NCBI RefSeq assembly: GCF_002213425.1
Contig: NZ_NJGV01000015.1
Span: 1-59,640 of the forward strand
Direction: 5' to 3'
Source of the DNA: Herbaspirillum aquaticum
GTDB taxonomy: Bacteria; Pseudomonadota; Gammaproteobacteria; Burkholderiales; Burkholderiaceae_D
Length of the DNA stretch: 59,640 bases
A program made the translations under genes and the position numbers. Positions 46,925-56,257 of this stretch are shown piece by piece. The number at the start of each line of letters is the position of its first letter. The first letter of the stretch is position 1. Under the pieces are notes generated by a model. It was not told the origin of the DNA. It saw only the letters and a list, made by a program, of their open reading frames with translations, and made no database searches.

Positions 46925-48745
46925 TCAATCCCGGGCCGCGATCCAGTCCCAGGTATCGGCCGCCGTCATCGGGCGCGCGATGCCATAGCCCTGACCGAAT
47001 TCGCAACCGAGATGATGGAGGATGCGGCGGCATTTCTCGGTCTCCACGCCTTCGGCCACCACCGCAAACCCGAGCTTCTGGCCCAGGTGGATCATCGAGG
47101 GCACGATCTGCTGGTCCGAATAATTGCTTTCCATGCTGCGAATGAAGGACTGGTCGATCTTCAGGTAATCCGCAGGAATGTTCTTGAGATAACTGAGGTT
47201 GCTGAATCCGGCACCGAAGTCATCGATGGCTACCTTTACGCCCAGGCGCTTGATCTCCTGGATGCGGCCGTAGAGTTTCTCCGGGTTCTTGCTCATCGCG
47301 CTTTCGGTGAACTCGATCTCGATCAGGCCAGCCGGAATGCGATGGCGACGCAACTGCACTGCCAGCGTCTGCACCAGGTCATCGTTGTCGAAGTCGCGCG
47401 CCGAGACGTTGATGGCCACTGGAATGGCCCGCCCCTGGCGAGCCCAGGCCGCGGCCTGTTCGATGCCATGCTGCAGCACCCACAAGGTGACCTGGCGAAT
47501 CAGCGCGGTCTTCTCGGCCAGTGGAATGAAGAGCGCCGGCGAGACCACGCCATGTACAGGATGGCGCCAGCGCAGCAGCGCTTCCACCCCGGCGCACTGG
47601 CCCGAGGACAGCGCAATCTTGGGCTGGAATTCCAGCCACAGCTGGTCTGCCGACAGCAATGCTCCCGGAATGGCCGAGAGCAATTCGAAGGAATGTTTCT
47701 GCTGGCGTCCCAGCGGCTGCTCGTAACTGCAGTGCAGCACGCCGGACTCGCGGGCCATGTCGGCGGCCGTCAGCAGGGAAGGCACCAGTTCACCGACTTC
47801 ACCGCACTGGGCCAGGGGCACGATCCCGACTGAAATCTGCAGCCGATGCGGAATGCCCTGGTGCTCCACCGTGCCGGCAAAGGCGCGCTCTACACGCTCG
47901 ACCTGGGGCTGCCAGCGATCCCTGCGCTCCAGGTAGGCGAAGGTGGTGGTGCCGATGCGATAGAGCGCAACCTCCCCGAGCGCCTGCCGCAGTTGGTCCA
48001 TGGCCTGGATCAGGAAGCCCTCGACATAGTCCCAGCCAAGCGCCTTGATCATGTCGCGCAGGTAGATCCGGTCACAGATGTCGACCGCCACCGCCGTGAG
48101 CTTGCCCGACTGCCTCCCGCCTTCCGGCCCGAACGCGGCCAGCTCCTGCAGGTCCGCATCCAGGCGGCTGCGGTTGGGCAGCGCAGTCAGGCTATCCATG
48201 TAGCTGGCTGCCCGCAGCGTATCCAGGCGAGCCATCACCACGGCCGCCAGCTGCCGCAGCGTCAGCCGCTCGGCCCGGGTGAATTCCGTACGCGGGGAGG
48301 TGCTGATCACGCACAGCGTACCCAGCCTGACGCCGTCGGCCGTCTGCAGCGGGGCACCGGCATAGAAGCGGATGCCAGGTGCACCGGTCACCAGCGGATT
48401 GGCGGCAAATCGCGCATCCTGGCAGGCATCCGGCACCACCATCACTTCGTCCTGCTCGATGGCGTGGCTGCAAAAGGATTGCGAGCGCGGCGTGCCGGGT
48501 GCCTCCAGGCCGCGCCGGGACTTGAACCACTGACGCTGCTCGGCCACCAGCGAGACCAGCGCAATCTCGGTCCCGAAGAGCGAACAAGCCAGTTCCGTCA
48601 CAAGATCGCAGAGCACATCGGGCTGCGTGTCCAGCACACAGTAGCTATCCAGTACCGCAAGGCGCTGCTGCTCATGCGGCGTTGGCGCGTCCTGCTGGAG
48701 GGTCGCCGTCAGCGCGGGCGACAGGCGGAGGAGGTCTGCGTGCAT
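46925..48745 (-). CDS. GAF - degenerate GGDEF - EAL domain protein
   Basis: 606 residues from the ATG at 48745. The GAF domain covers about residues 30-175 (LCDLVTELACSLFGTEIALVSLVAEQRQWFKSRRGL...SQSFCSHAI). The GGDEF-like domain follows, but the signature loop is RIGTTTF, so cyclase activity is unlikely. The EAL domain is complete (VEALLRWRHP, NVSARDF, IEFTESA, AIDDFGAGFSNLSYL, KIDQSFI, VVAEGVET), consistent with cyclic di-GMP phosphodiesterase activity. No signal peptide or membrane segment. It starts 13 bases after the upstream chemotaxis receptor gene, so the two are probably cotranscribed. Confidence 0.9.
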   Translation of the reverse strand: MHADLLRLSPALTATLQQDAPTPHEQQRLAVLDSYCVLDTQPDVLCDLVTELACSLFGTEIALVSLVAEQRQWFKSRRGLEAPGTPRSQSFCSHAIEQDEVMVVPDACQDARFAANPLVTGAPGIRFYAGAPLQTADGVRLGTLCVISTSPRTEFTRAERLTLRQLAAVVMARLDTLRAASYMDSLTALPNRSRLDADLQELAAFGPEGGRQSGKLTAVAVDICDRIYLRDMIKALGWDYVEGFLIQAMDQLRQALGEVALYRIGTTTFAYLERRDRWQPQVERVERAFAGTVEHQGIPHRLQISVGIVPLAQCGEVGELVPSLLTAADMARESGVLHCSYEQPLGRQQKHSFELLSAIPGALLSADQLWLEFQPKIALSSGQCAGVEALLRWRHPVHGVVSPALFIPLAEKTALIRQVTLWVLQHGIEQAAAWARQGRAIPVAINVSARDFDNDDLVQTLAVQLRRHRIPAGLIEIEFTESAMSKNPEKLYGRIQEIKRLGVKVAIDDFGAGFSNLSYLKNIPADYLKIDQSFIRSMESNYSDQQIVPSMIHLGQKLGFAVVAEGVETEKCRRILHHLGCEFGQGYGIARPMTAADTWDWIAARD

Positions 48746-48758
48746 GTGGTCGCCCTGT

Positions 48759-50504
48759 TCAGAAAGTGACCCATTCGTCAGAGGCGCCGGCCGCGTGGCG
48801 GCTCGCCAGGACGGGTGCCAGCGGCTTGCCCAGGCGCGGCTCCCGCACCGGTGCACGCGGGGTCACGGCAAGCGCAGCCGGCTTGGCGGGCACGCTGGCC
48901 GGCGCTGGTGCAGCAGCGACCGCATCCACGGCGAGGTCCTGCTCAGCATGGCCATCCAGGCGGAACACACTGACGGCCTGCGCCAGTTCCTGTGCCTGTT
49001 CCTGCAGCGCTTGCGAGGCGGCAGCGGCTTCTTCCACCAGGGCTGCGTTCTGCTGCGTGACCTGGTCCATCTGCCCCACCGCCTGGCTGACCTGTTCGAT
49101 GCCGGAACGCTGCTCTTCGCCTGCAGCACTGATCTCGTTGATCATGCCGGTCACACGCTGCACGCTCTCGACGATCTCGCGCATGGTGTCGCCGGCTTCG
49201 TTGACCAGCACGCTGCCGGACTCCACTTTGGCCACGGAGTCGCTGATGAGGGACTTGATTTCCTTGGCAGCGGCCGCCGAGCGCTGCGCCAGGCTGCGCA
49301 CTTCGGTGGCCACCACCGCAAAGCCACGGCCCTGCTCGCCGGCGCGCGCCGCTTCCACGGCGGCATTCAACGCCAGGATGTTGGTCTGGAAAGCAATGCC
49401 GTCGATGACGCTGATGATGTCCACGATCTTGCGCGAGGACGCATTGATTTCTTCCATCGTTTCCACCACGCGGCTGACCACGCCGCCACCGCTGCTGGCG
49501 ATGTCGGAAGCGGCCTGCGCCATGCGGTTGGCTTCACGGGCATTGGCGCTGTTCTGCTGCACGGTGGAGGTCAGCTCTTCCATCGAGGAGGCGGTTTCCT
49601 CCAGGGAGCTGGCCTGCTGCTCGGTACGCGAGGACAGGTCCAGGTTGCCGCTGGCGATCTGCGAAGAGGCAGTGGCAATCATGTCGGTGCCACGGCGCAC
49701 GCCGGAAACGATATGCACCAGGCTGGCATTCATGTCCTTGAGGGCGCCCAGGAGTTCACCGGTCTCATCACGCGAACGCACCTCGATGCGCGCGGTCAGG
49801 TCACCGCCGGCCACCTGGCGGGCCAGGCGTACGGCCAGCGCCAGCGGACGGGTGATGTTGTTGGCCAGCCACCAGGCCAGCAGCATGGCCAGCGCCACCG
49901 AAATGATGCCGCCGATGATGAGCGTATTGCCGGTCACCGATTTGAGGGCGGCGGCTTCCTCAGCGCGGGCTGCCATCAGCGAGGACTCGGCATTGTCCAT
50001 CTCGCCCAACAGGCGGCGCATGTTGTCCATCTCGGTCTTGCCCTTTCCGGCCTGCTCCAGCGTGCTCACGGCCGCCATCTGCTCGCGCCCCTCACGCACC
50101 GCACGGCGCAGGGTGATGGCCGGCTCGATGGCGGTATTGAGCCAGCGCTGTTCGGCCTCCGTGATCAGCTGCAGTCGCTGCTGCTGGGCCGGATTGTCGG
50201 CGGTCAGCTCACGGGCTCTTTCCAGGTATTTCTTGAAGTTGGCGTTGCCCAGCTGGTACGGCTCCAGCGAGGCCTCATTGCCGGTGAGCGAAAATCCACG
50301 CTGGCCGGTCTCGATGTTGATGAGGCTCTCGATCATGCCCTGCAGCTGGTCGCGCACGTCATAGGTATGCACGTTCCAGTCATTGGCTGCACCCAGCCGC
50401 GCGAAATTGGCATACGCCACACTGACCAGGATGACCAGGATGGCGGAAATCATGCCGAAGCCGATATGAAGGCGGGTGCCGATTTTCAGGTCCGATAGTT
50501 TCAT
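48759..50504 (-). CDS. methyl-accepting chemotaxis protein with CHASE3-like sensor
   Basis: 581 residues from the ATG at 50504. The first membrane helix is about residues 12-34 and a second about 190-212. The periplasmic part has [20 protein letters not shown], a CHASE3 signature. A HAMP domain ([22 protein letters not shown]) precedes the signalling hairpin, whose tip reads [39 protein letters not shown]. The C-terminus ends in DEWVTF, an xWxxF-type pentapeptide used to dock CheR/CheB. A flexible Ala/Pro linker precedes it. It heads a two-gene unit with the EAL protein, linking taxis and cyclic di-GMP. Confidence 0.95.
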   Translation of the reverse strand: MKLSDLKIGTRLHIGFGMISAILVILVSVAYANFARLGAANDWNVHTYDVRDQLQGMIESLINIETGQRGFSLTGNEASLEPYQLGNANFKKYLERARELTADNPAQQQRLQLITEAEQRWLNTAIEPAITLRRAVREGREQMAAVSTLEQAGKGKTEMDNMRRLLGEMDNAESSLMAARAEEAAALKSVTGNTLIIGGIISVALAMLLAWWLANNITRPLALAVRLARQVAGGDLTARIEVRSRDETGELLGALKDMNASLVHIVSGVRRGTDMIATASSQIASGNLDLSSRTEQQASSLEETASSMEELTSTVQQNSANAREANRMAQAASDIASSGGGVVSRVVETMEEINASSRKIVDIISVIDGIAFQTNILALNAAVEAARAGEQGRGFAVVATEVRSLAQRSAAAAKEIKSLISDSVAKVESGSVLVNEAGDTMREIVESVQRVTGMINEISAAGEEQRSGIEQVSQAVGQMDQVTQQNAALVEEAAAASQALQEQAQELAQAVSVFRLDGHAEQDLAVDAVAAAPAPASVPAKPAALAVTPRAPVREPRLGKPLAPVLASRHAAGASDEWVTF

Positions 50505-50749
50505 GATGGTTCTTTCAGGGGGACTGCAAGGTTTCTCGAATGGATCGACACGTGTCCACGGGGAGCGGGCCGATTCTTGTTGTTGATCACGATGTTTCAC
50601 ATCCAAGCAAAAGCGTGACATACTGGCAAAAATCACAAAAACAAACAGAAATATTTACCAATCTCTTGCAACAAATTTGCTTTGCAACGACTCTGAACAG
50701 ATATATTTAAAAAATATCCGTACATTTTGAAAATATTTTCGTTAAAAAC
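50505..50749. promoter_or_regulatory. AT-rich divergent region between MCP and MerR-type genes
   Basis: 245 bases. The MerR-proximal 120 bases are markedly AT-rich for this genome, with an interrupted palindrome GATATATTT...AAATATC near 50699-50719. This may be an autoregulatory site. No ORF or clear sigma28 promoter was found. Confidence 0.35.
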
Positions 50750-51769
50750 ATGACAATGACGAACAAACAAGCCCCCTCTCCTCCCCCGGCAGCCGCCGAG
50801 ACGATGGAGCTGTCCGACCTGCCGCTGCTGCGCCCTGGCGCGGTAGCGCGCCAGCTGGGCATGTCTGTCGAGACCCTGCGCGCCTGGGAACATCGTTACG
50901 GCATCACCTCATCGCAGCACAGCGGCGGGGGGCAGCGCCTGTATTCGCAGGAAGACCTGCAACGCCTGGTGTGGATCAAGGCCCTGGTGGATGCCGGCCA
51001 TCGCATCGGCAAGCTGGCCACCCTGGCCCCGCAAGACCTGCAGGCGCTGGCACAGGCCCTGCCCGCAGAGGCTTACGCGACGGCAGGCGCAGGTCATGGC
51101 GAGCACCCTTCGCACCCGCCCACGCGGCTGGTGCTGGTCGGCCCGTGGATGGCCGTCAAGGCGGTGGCGCAGGCACTGGAGCATCGGCAACTGCGCGTAG
51201 CGGCTGCCGTCGAAAGTCTTGATGAACTCGACCTTGCACAGGTCGACGCCGAGCTGCTCGTGCTGGAAAGCACGGTCCTCGACAGCGATCTCGACCTGCG
51301 TCTTGAGCGCCTCTACAGCGACTCCGTCAAGCTGCCCATGCTGATCCTGTATCGTTTTGGCTCGCCAGACATGGTGACGCGCCTGACCGAGGCCGGGCAT
51401 CGGGTCGTGCGCAAGGCCGTGGAAGGAATCGATGTGGAATGGCTGTGCGAGATGATCCGACGCATGGAGCCGGCCACCGGCCACGCCGGGGGCGAGGAGG
51501 ACGCCTTGCCGGAGCCGCGCTTCAGCGAGAGCACCCTGGCCTCTGTGTCGGAGCAGTCCGATCGCATGCAATGCGAATGTCCGCGCCATCTGGCGGAACT
51601 GCTGACGGCATTGGCCGGCTTCGAGCGCTACAGCCGGCAATGCGAGGATGACACCGCAGAAGAAGCCGAACTGCACCGCGAACTGCGCATCGCCGCCGGA
51701 CGCGCGCGGCTGCCCCTGGAAGATGCCTTGCAGAAGCTGGTCCGCTTCAAGGGGATTGCACTGGGCTAG
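50750..51769 (+). CDS. MerR-family regulator with long C-terminal domain
   Basis: 339 residues. The N-terminal MerR helix-turn-helix is at about residues 25-95 (LLRPGAVARQLGMSVETLRAWEHRYGITSSQHSGGGQRLYSQEDLQRLVWIKALVDAGHRIGKLATL). The remaining 240 residues resemble the CarH/LitR/MlrA arrangement in part (LVLVGPWMAVKAVAQALEHRQLRVAAAVESLDEL... and LLVLESTVLDSDLDLRLERL, a Rossmann-like B12-binding-like fold), but the cobalamin-binding DxHxxG motif is absent. The effector is unknown. An ATG at 50756 is an alternative start. Confidence 0.83.
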   Translation: MTMTNKQAPSPPPAAAETMELSDLPLLRPGAVARQLGMSVETLRAWEHRYGITSSQHSGGGQRLYSQEDLQRLVWIKALVDAGHRIGKLATLAPQDLQALAQALPAEAYATAGAGHGEHPSHPPTRLVLVGPWMAVKAVAQALEHRQLRVAAAVESLDELDLAQVDAELLVLESTVLDSDLDLRLERLYSDSVKLPMLILYRFGSPDMVTRLTEAGHRVVRKAVEGIDVEWLCEMIRRMEPATGHAGGEEDALPEPRFSESTLASVSEQSDRMQCECPRHLAELLTALAGFERYSRQCEDDTAEEAELHRELRIAAGRARLPLEDALQKLVRFKGIALG

Positions 51770-51809
51770 GCAGGAATGCGGAAAGAGGCGTCGAAGAAAT
51801 CACGTCCCC

Positions 51810-51886
51810 AATTCCGGTCCGAACAGACGCGCTAATTGACACCTGAATTCGGCCCCGAATTCTGCGCTCAATTCACGCCTGAATCC
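51810..51886. repeat. cluster of AATT(C) motifs
   Basis: AATTC or GAATTC occurs at 51810, 51845, 51857 and 51870, with AATT at 51834 and GAATCC at 51881, in an otherwise GC-rich 80 bases. The spacing is irregular. It lies between convergent genes and has no assigned function. Confidence 0.4.
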
Positions 51887-51921
51887 TGGCCTTGATGCCG
51901 GCCACCATTGGGCCGCGAAGA

Positions 51922-51956
51922 CGTAAAAAAACAGCGCGCCCAATGGACGCGCTGCT
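51922..51956 (-). terminator. intrinsic terminator after the second MCP gene
   Basis: Stem CAGCGCG (51932-51938) with CGCGCTG (51948-51954), 9-base loop. On the minus strand the stem is followed by a run of seven T. Confidence 0.75.
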
Positions 51957-51988
51957 TGTTCACACTGTGCTACCGGGCTAGCGCAAGC

Positions 51989-53710
51989 TCAGAACTGCTC
52001 CCAATCTCCCTCCGCTGCCGCCGGCTTCAAGGCCGGTTGCGCCGCCGGCAAGACCTTGGCGGGGGCACTCGCCTTGGGTGCAGGTTTGCGCGGCAAGGCC
52101 GCCGCACGCGGCGTGACATCCACCGTGCGCGGCGCACTCACGGGTGCCGCACGATGCCCTTCATGGCTGCTCAGCTTGAAGATGCTGACCGTTTGCACCA
52201 GGCGGCCGGACTGTTCCTGCAGCGATTGCGCCGCCGCTGCCGCCTCTTCCACCAGCGCGGCATTCTGCTGGGTCACTTCATCCATTTGCACGATGGCCTG
52301 GTTGATCTGTTCGATGCCATCGCTCTGCTCGCTGCTGGCGGCGGTGATCTCGGCCACCACATCGGTGACGCGCTTGACGCTGGCCACCACTTCATCCATG
52401 GTCGTGCCGGCCTGCTCGACCAGCCGGCTGCCGCTATCGACGCGCTCCACCGACGCATCGATCAGGGACTTGATTTCCTTGGCTGCGGCCGCGCTGCGCT
52501 GGGCCAGCGTGCGCACTTCGGAAGCCACCACCGCAAAGCCGCGACCCTGCTCGCCGGCCCGTGCCGCTTCCACGGCCGCATTGAGGGCCAGGATATTGGT
52601 CTGGAAGGCGATGCCGTCGATGACGCTGATGATGTCCACGATCTTGCGCGAGGCATCATTGATCTGGCCCATCGTCTGCACCACTTCACCGACCACGCTG
52701 CCACCTTGCATCGCGACCTGCGAAGCGGTCGCGGCCAGGGTATTGGCTTGACGGGCATTGTCGGCATTCTGCTTGACGGTGGAGGTAAGTTCCTCCATGG
52801 CCGAGGCGGTCTCTTCCAGGGCGCCGGCCTGCTGCTCGGTACGCGAAGACAGGTCCAGGTTGCCGGTGGCGATTTCGGCGGAGGCCGTGTTGATGGTATC
52901 GCTGCCCTGGCGCACTTCGGTCACGATGCGATGCAGGTTGTCATTCATGGCCTTGAGCGCCGCCAGCAGTGCGCCGGTTTCATCCTTGGCGGTATCGTTG
53001 ATCTGCACCGTCAAGTCGCCGGCGGCCACCGCCGTGGCTACGTGCACCGCCTCGTTGAGCGGACGGGTGATGGAGCGCGTGATCATTACAGCGCACAGCA
53101 CCGAGATAAAGATCGCTACAGCAGACAACACGATCACCGTATTGACGGCATTGGACGAGACATCCACACCCTTGACCACGCTCTGATCCATGATCGACAC
53201 CTGGAAGGCGATCAATTCCTTCAGTGCGGCCAAGTATTTATCCTGCGCCGGGATCAATTCCTTGAAGAGGAAATCTCCCGCCTCGGCTTTCTTTTGCTGG
53301 CGCAGCAATTCAAGCATCCGGTCACGCGGTTTTGCATACTCGGCACGCACATCCCTGAGCTTGGCGAACAGCTCCTTGCCGCGCGGCGTATTGAGGCGCT
53401 TCTCCAGCTCCGCCATGTGTTCGCTGACCTCGCGCGTATTGTTCAATGCGCGCTCCACATATTTATCCACGTTTGCCTGGTCAGGGGCGATGATGGCGTT
53501 GCGCAAGGCGCGAGCGGCCGTATTGACCTTGTCGTTGATCTGGTTCACCAGCGCCACCTTGACGTAGCGGTCATTGACGATTTCGTCGGTGATGGCGCTG
53601 ACCGCCCACAGATTCTTCACCGCCACAAACCCGATCACGCACATCACCACGATGAGTCCAGCAAAGGCCGCGCCGAGCCGAACACTGATCTTGATATCCG
53701 AAATTTTCAT
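51989..53710 (-). CDS. methyl-accepting chemotaxis protein (4HB sensor)
   Basis: 573 residues. N-terminal helix about residues 10-32, then a helical periplasmic domain with [29 protein letters not shown], typical of four-helix-bundle (4HB_MCP) sensors, and a second membrane helix near 185-210. HAMP ([22 protein letters not shown]) and the signalling hairpin ([39 protein letters not shown]) follow. The C-terminal DWEQF is a canonical CheR/CheB-docking pentapeptide at the end of an Ala/Pro-rich tether. Monocistronic with its own terminator. Confidence 0.95.
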   Translation of the reverse strand: MKISDIKISVRLGAAFAGLIVVMCVIGFVAVKNLWAVSAITDEIVNDRYVKVALVNQINDKVNTAARALRNAIIAPDQANVDKYVERALNNTREVSEHMAELEKRLNTPRGKELFAKLRDVRAEYAKPRDRMLELLRQQKKAEAGDFLFKELIPAQDKYLAALKELIAFQVSIMDQSVVKGVDVSSNAVNTVIVLSAVAIFISVLCAVMITRSITRPLNEAVHVATAVAAGDLTVQINDTAKDETGALLAALKAMNDNLHRIVTEVRQGSDTINTASAEIATGNLDLSSRTEQQAGALEETASAMEELTSTVKQNADNARQANTLAATASQVAMQGGSVVGEVVQTMGQINDASRKIVDIISVIDGIAFQTNILALNAAVEAARAGEQGRGFAVVASEVRTLAQRSAAAAKEIKSLIDASVERVDSGSRLVEQAGTTMDEVVASVKRVTDVVAEITAASSEQSDGIEQINQAIVQMDEVTQQNAALVEEAAAAAQSLQEQSGRLVQTVSIFKLSSHEGHRAAPVSAPRTVDVTPRAAALPRKPAPKASAPAKVLPAAQPALKPAAAEGDWEQF

Positions 53711-54140
53711 ACTACCCCCTTGATCGTTTTACACCTGAGCCATCCCAAGAAACCCCTGGTCCCGGCACGCCTGTCGGCACCGAAACGAGTTGACTATAAA
53801 CGATTTATTTAACGGATTCGACAAAAATGTTTTTAGGGCGATTTTTCGTGGCTTTTTCACGGCAGAGTTGCCAAGCCGATTATTCAAGCGTGATCAACGG
53901 TGAGGATTGACGCGCGGAAAACCCCGTTCCGCAGGGAAAATACTGGTGCAAAGCAACAAGCCGGACTTCCCCCAAAAGCAACACCGGGCTTAACGTACAT
54001 CAAACTTCACATGCTTTCCGGATCAATTTGTATTGCAAAAAAGGAAATCAAAATACATCTGCAGTAAAATACAAATGGTGAATTTGATTAATTTGATTCC
54101 AGATTGACATGACTCACCAGAAGTCAGCCCGGAGTAAGCC
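53711..54140. other. 430-base intergenic stretch between MCP and truncated sensor gene
   Basis: It should hold the promoters of two divergent genes. On the minus strand GTTAAAT and TATAGT near 53793-53812 could be a promoter for the MCP. The plus-strand end is AT-rich. No ORF, RNA gene or strong hairpin was noted. Confidence 0.3.
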
Positions 54141-54344
54141 ATGCCCCTCAAACGTCTCAACAACAAGGTCAGGATCACTTCGCTGGTGCTGGCCATCCTC
54201 GGCAGCGCACTGTTTGGCTATGCGCTGCTCAATGGCAGCCTGACCAGCAGGGAAGCGGCCCTCAAAAGCGGGGAAACCGCCACCCTCAACATCGCCACGG
54301 GCTTGTCGACCCAGGTCAACCTGAGCTTTCGCGCGGCCGACTGA
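54141..54344 (+). pseudogene. truncated N-terminus of a membrane sensor protein
   Basis: 67 codons. A membrane helix (ITSLVLAILGSALFGYALLNG) is followed by REAALKSGETATLNIATGLSTQVNLSFRAAD and then an immediate stop. The pattern is the beginning of a dCACHE-type extracellular sensor (diguanylate cyclase, kinase or chemoreceptor), in which A-D-x-x-L normally continues into a long helix. The break coincides with the drop in GC content, so an inserted element probably interrupts the gene. The remainder of the gene is not in the window. Confidence 0.7.
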
Positions 54345-54536
54345 GTATTCTCCGTCAAAGCACCACCTCGCCGATTTAATAGGAACCAGGCACTATCCAC
54401 GACGGGAGCCATCTGGCGGCATTAGTTGGCACCACCCGATATCAATTAGACGGACCAGCCGATCTCTCCAAATGGTGCAAGTGCCATCTCGCCATCGAGG
54501 CCAGCCATTATCTCTAAGTAGCACCACCCAATATTC
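54345..54536. repeat. element end with repeated GCACCA motifs
   Basis: Starting with TGAGTATTCTCC at 54342, the sequence contains GCACCACCT, GGCACCACCCGATAT, GTAGCACCACCCAATATTC and GAGGCACCAG, plus the inverted form ATGGTGC. Several copies are followed by CGAT/CAAT and TTA-type strings. Terminal TGA and multiple short repeats resemble ends of IS21-type elements. No coding capacity. Confidence 0.5.
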
Positions 54537-55454
54537 TTAAGAGGCACCAGACGATGCCATACCGAGACGCAGCCTCAGTTCAGAGCGTTCTTGGAGCATC
54601 TGGCAACCTACTTCGGTAGGAGGGCCAACTTCAAGATCAGGAATGAGCATTGGTAAAAATTCATCTTGATGCCGCGGCTCAGATTCACTCATGGCTTGGA
54701 TAAGGTAAAAATCAGGATGGCGCATTCGTCCATTGATCTTTTTTCGAGACAATTCCGCGTAGAGATGGATGACCTCAGACCCAAGGTCAAATCGGAACGC
54801 ATCCCACGCTCTTACGTAACTGTATTTTGAGGCACTTGATAGGTATCGACGGGCGTATAGCTCATAGAGCAGTTGCCCCACATTCAATGCCACTAACTCA
54901 TTCCTCATCAACACCAGTGCCTGGAAGATAGCGATTGCGCATTTCCATGCCACGATTCCGTCATCGCGATCCAGCGCCAACCTGAGAAGAATCGTGAGCG
55001 CGGCCAAGCCATCGAGCGTTCTGTCCTTTATCAGGGCTTCTAGCTGGAGGGGCGGTGCGGACGCAACAACTTCCCTTTTGCTTGACAGCATCAAGTTCTG
55101 AGCGCGGCTGGAGAGTGATCCTATCCAAACTATCGCCTCACTTTGAATAGGCCCGCGATAACGTAACACTCGCCACACGGTGTGTTCAACGTAGGCCTGC
55201 GTCCCAGGCACTCGTCTGTTTGCGTACTCGATCAAAGTAGCATTGGGCATCCGCTTGCCGCTGCGGTAGTGCGCAAATTTCTCATTTTTATCGTCTTGCC
55301 CGAGGCGATTAACGGTGTTCTTGTGGGGCTCAAGTGCCTTGCGCACTTCCGTAGCCTTGTCTGAGCCGACTGCGTCAGCGATCAAATAGAACCAGGAAAT
55401 TGATCGAATGCGATCAACCTCGATGTCTTTGCGCGGTTGCCGTTCTGCCGTCAT
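54537..55454 (-). CDS. unrecognised 305-residue island protein
   Basis: 305 residues. No signal peptide or clear membrane helix; helix-rich with many Leu/Ala and a basic N-terminal third (ADAVGSDKATEVRKALEPHKNTVNRLGQDDKNEKFAHYRSGKRMPNATLIEYANRRVPGTQAYVEHTVWRVLRYRG). That region could contact nucleic acid. The middle (ALIKDRTLDGLAALTILLRLALDRDDGIVAWKCAIAIFQALVLMRNELVALNVGQLLYELYARRYLSS) is helical-repeat-like. No family recognised. It is divergent from the 99-residue gene, with two palindromes in between, and has lower GC than the chromosome. Confidence 0.75.
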   Translation of the reverse strand: MTAERQPRKDIEVDRIRSISWFYLIADAVGSDKATEVRKALEPHKNTVNRLGQDDKNEKFAHYRSGKRMPNATLIEYANRRVPGTQAYVEHTVWRVLRYRGPIQSEAIVWIGSLSSRAQNLMLSSKREVVASAPPLQLEALIKDRTLDGLAALTILLRLALDRDDGIVAWKCAIAIFQALVLMRNELVALNVGQLLYELYARRYLSSASKYSYVRAWDAFRFDLGSEVIHLYAELSRKKINGRMRHPDFYLIQAMSESEPRHQDEFLPMLIPDLEVGPPTEVGCQMLQERSELRLRLGMASSGAS

Positions 55455-55482
55455 ATCTCATTTTCAACGAAAAAGACCGTCC

Positions 55483-55578
55483 AAATTGCGTTTGGCGCAA
55501 TTTCTTCGGGAAATATTGCTTTAGAAGAACCAGACATTTTAACCAGTACGGTCGCAAAGCCGAGCGTACTCAAAGTAC
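55483..55578. promoter_or_regulatory. two inverted repeats in the divergent cargo promoter region
   Basis: AAATTGCG-N5-CGCAATTT (55483-55503) has 8-base perfect arms and CGTACT-CAA-AGTACG (55564-55578) has 6-base perfect arms. Both lie between the divergent 305- and 99-residue genes (55455-55716), where operators would be expected. Confidence 0.5.
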
Positions 55579-55716
55579 GTCTGGAATTACCGTTGCCGGC
55601 GAACGGTGTTTCGAGAAAACTCGGATTTCCCGCCTATTCTGTCGGGTAGTCAGTAGGCACAGCCGTCGCTATTCTCGCGAGATACGCATATACCCCCTTT
55701 GAATGAGTAACTAGCT

Positions 55717-56016
55717 GTGACAAACGAATTCGAGCCCTCTGAAACCGACATGGATCTAGACGTCCTGATGGCTCGCGAACTCACGCGCCAATATGGCCCA
55801 CTGCTATCCGGTGATCGCTTGAGAGTAGTGTTGGGATATTCGACTAAAGAAGCCTACCGTCAGGCGATGGCACGCAAGACCTTGCCGGTGCTTGTATTCG
55901 AGATCGAAAACAGAAGAGGAAAATTCGCACTAACCATCGACGTTGCGCGCTGGTTGGTTCAGGAGCGGACGAAGGCCGCACAGAAGAGTGAAACCGAGAA
56001 AGGAGCCGTCCCATGA
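55717..56016 (+). CDS. small island protein of unknown function
   Basis: 99 residues from a GTG at 55717; an ATG at 55750 (MDLDVLMARELTRQYGPLL) is the alternative, and neither has a strong ribosome-binding site. The sequence GDRLRVVLGYSTKEAYRQAMARKTLPVLVFEIENRRGKFALTIDVARWLVQERTKA could form a compact helix-turn-helix-like domain, similar in feel to AlpA-type regulators. No family is assigned. It is followed by a hairpin and then istA. Confidence 0.6.
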   Translation: MTNEFEPSETDMDLDVLMARELTRQYGPLLSGDRLRVVLGYSTKEAYRQAMARKTLPVLVFEIENRRGKFALTIDVARWLVQERTKAAQKSETEKGAVP

Positions 56017-56046
56017 GCTAGTTCATTCGACATGCAAAGGGGACAC

Positions 56047-56081
56047 AAAAAAGGCCAGTGATTGCAGTCACTAGCCTTTTC
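56047..56081. terminator. hairpin between the small island gene and istA
   Basis: AAGGCCAGTGA pairs with TCACTAGCCTT with one mismatch on the plus strand (G.U on the minus), loop TTGCAG, flanked by A6 and T4. It can terminate in either direction. Confidence 0.6.
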
Positions 56082-56257
56082 AACAGCGCTGGAAAATTGG
56101 TTTCTCCGCGCCCAGTATCCCCCTTTCATACCATCCGTGTCAACACCTTGCTTTGGCCGAGGGGAAGTTGTACGCCCGTACATCTCCCCGCGCCTGAAGC
56201 CTCTTTTCTGCGCGCATTGCCGCGCTGGATATGACTATGGTTAAAAGGAGAACCAAC

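Noticed and set aside
48744..50498. 584-codon plus-strand frame opposite the first MCP
   Set aside because: Antisense shadow of repetitive coiled-coil coding sequence.
51908..53812. 634-codon plus-strand frame opposite the second MCP
   Set aside because: Same kind of shadow; the HAMP and signalling hairpin are on the minus strand.
54358..54556. GCACCA repeats considered as a CRISPR array
   Set aside because: Units are short, degenerate and partly inverted, with irregular spacing and no cas genes.
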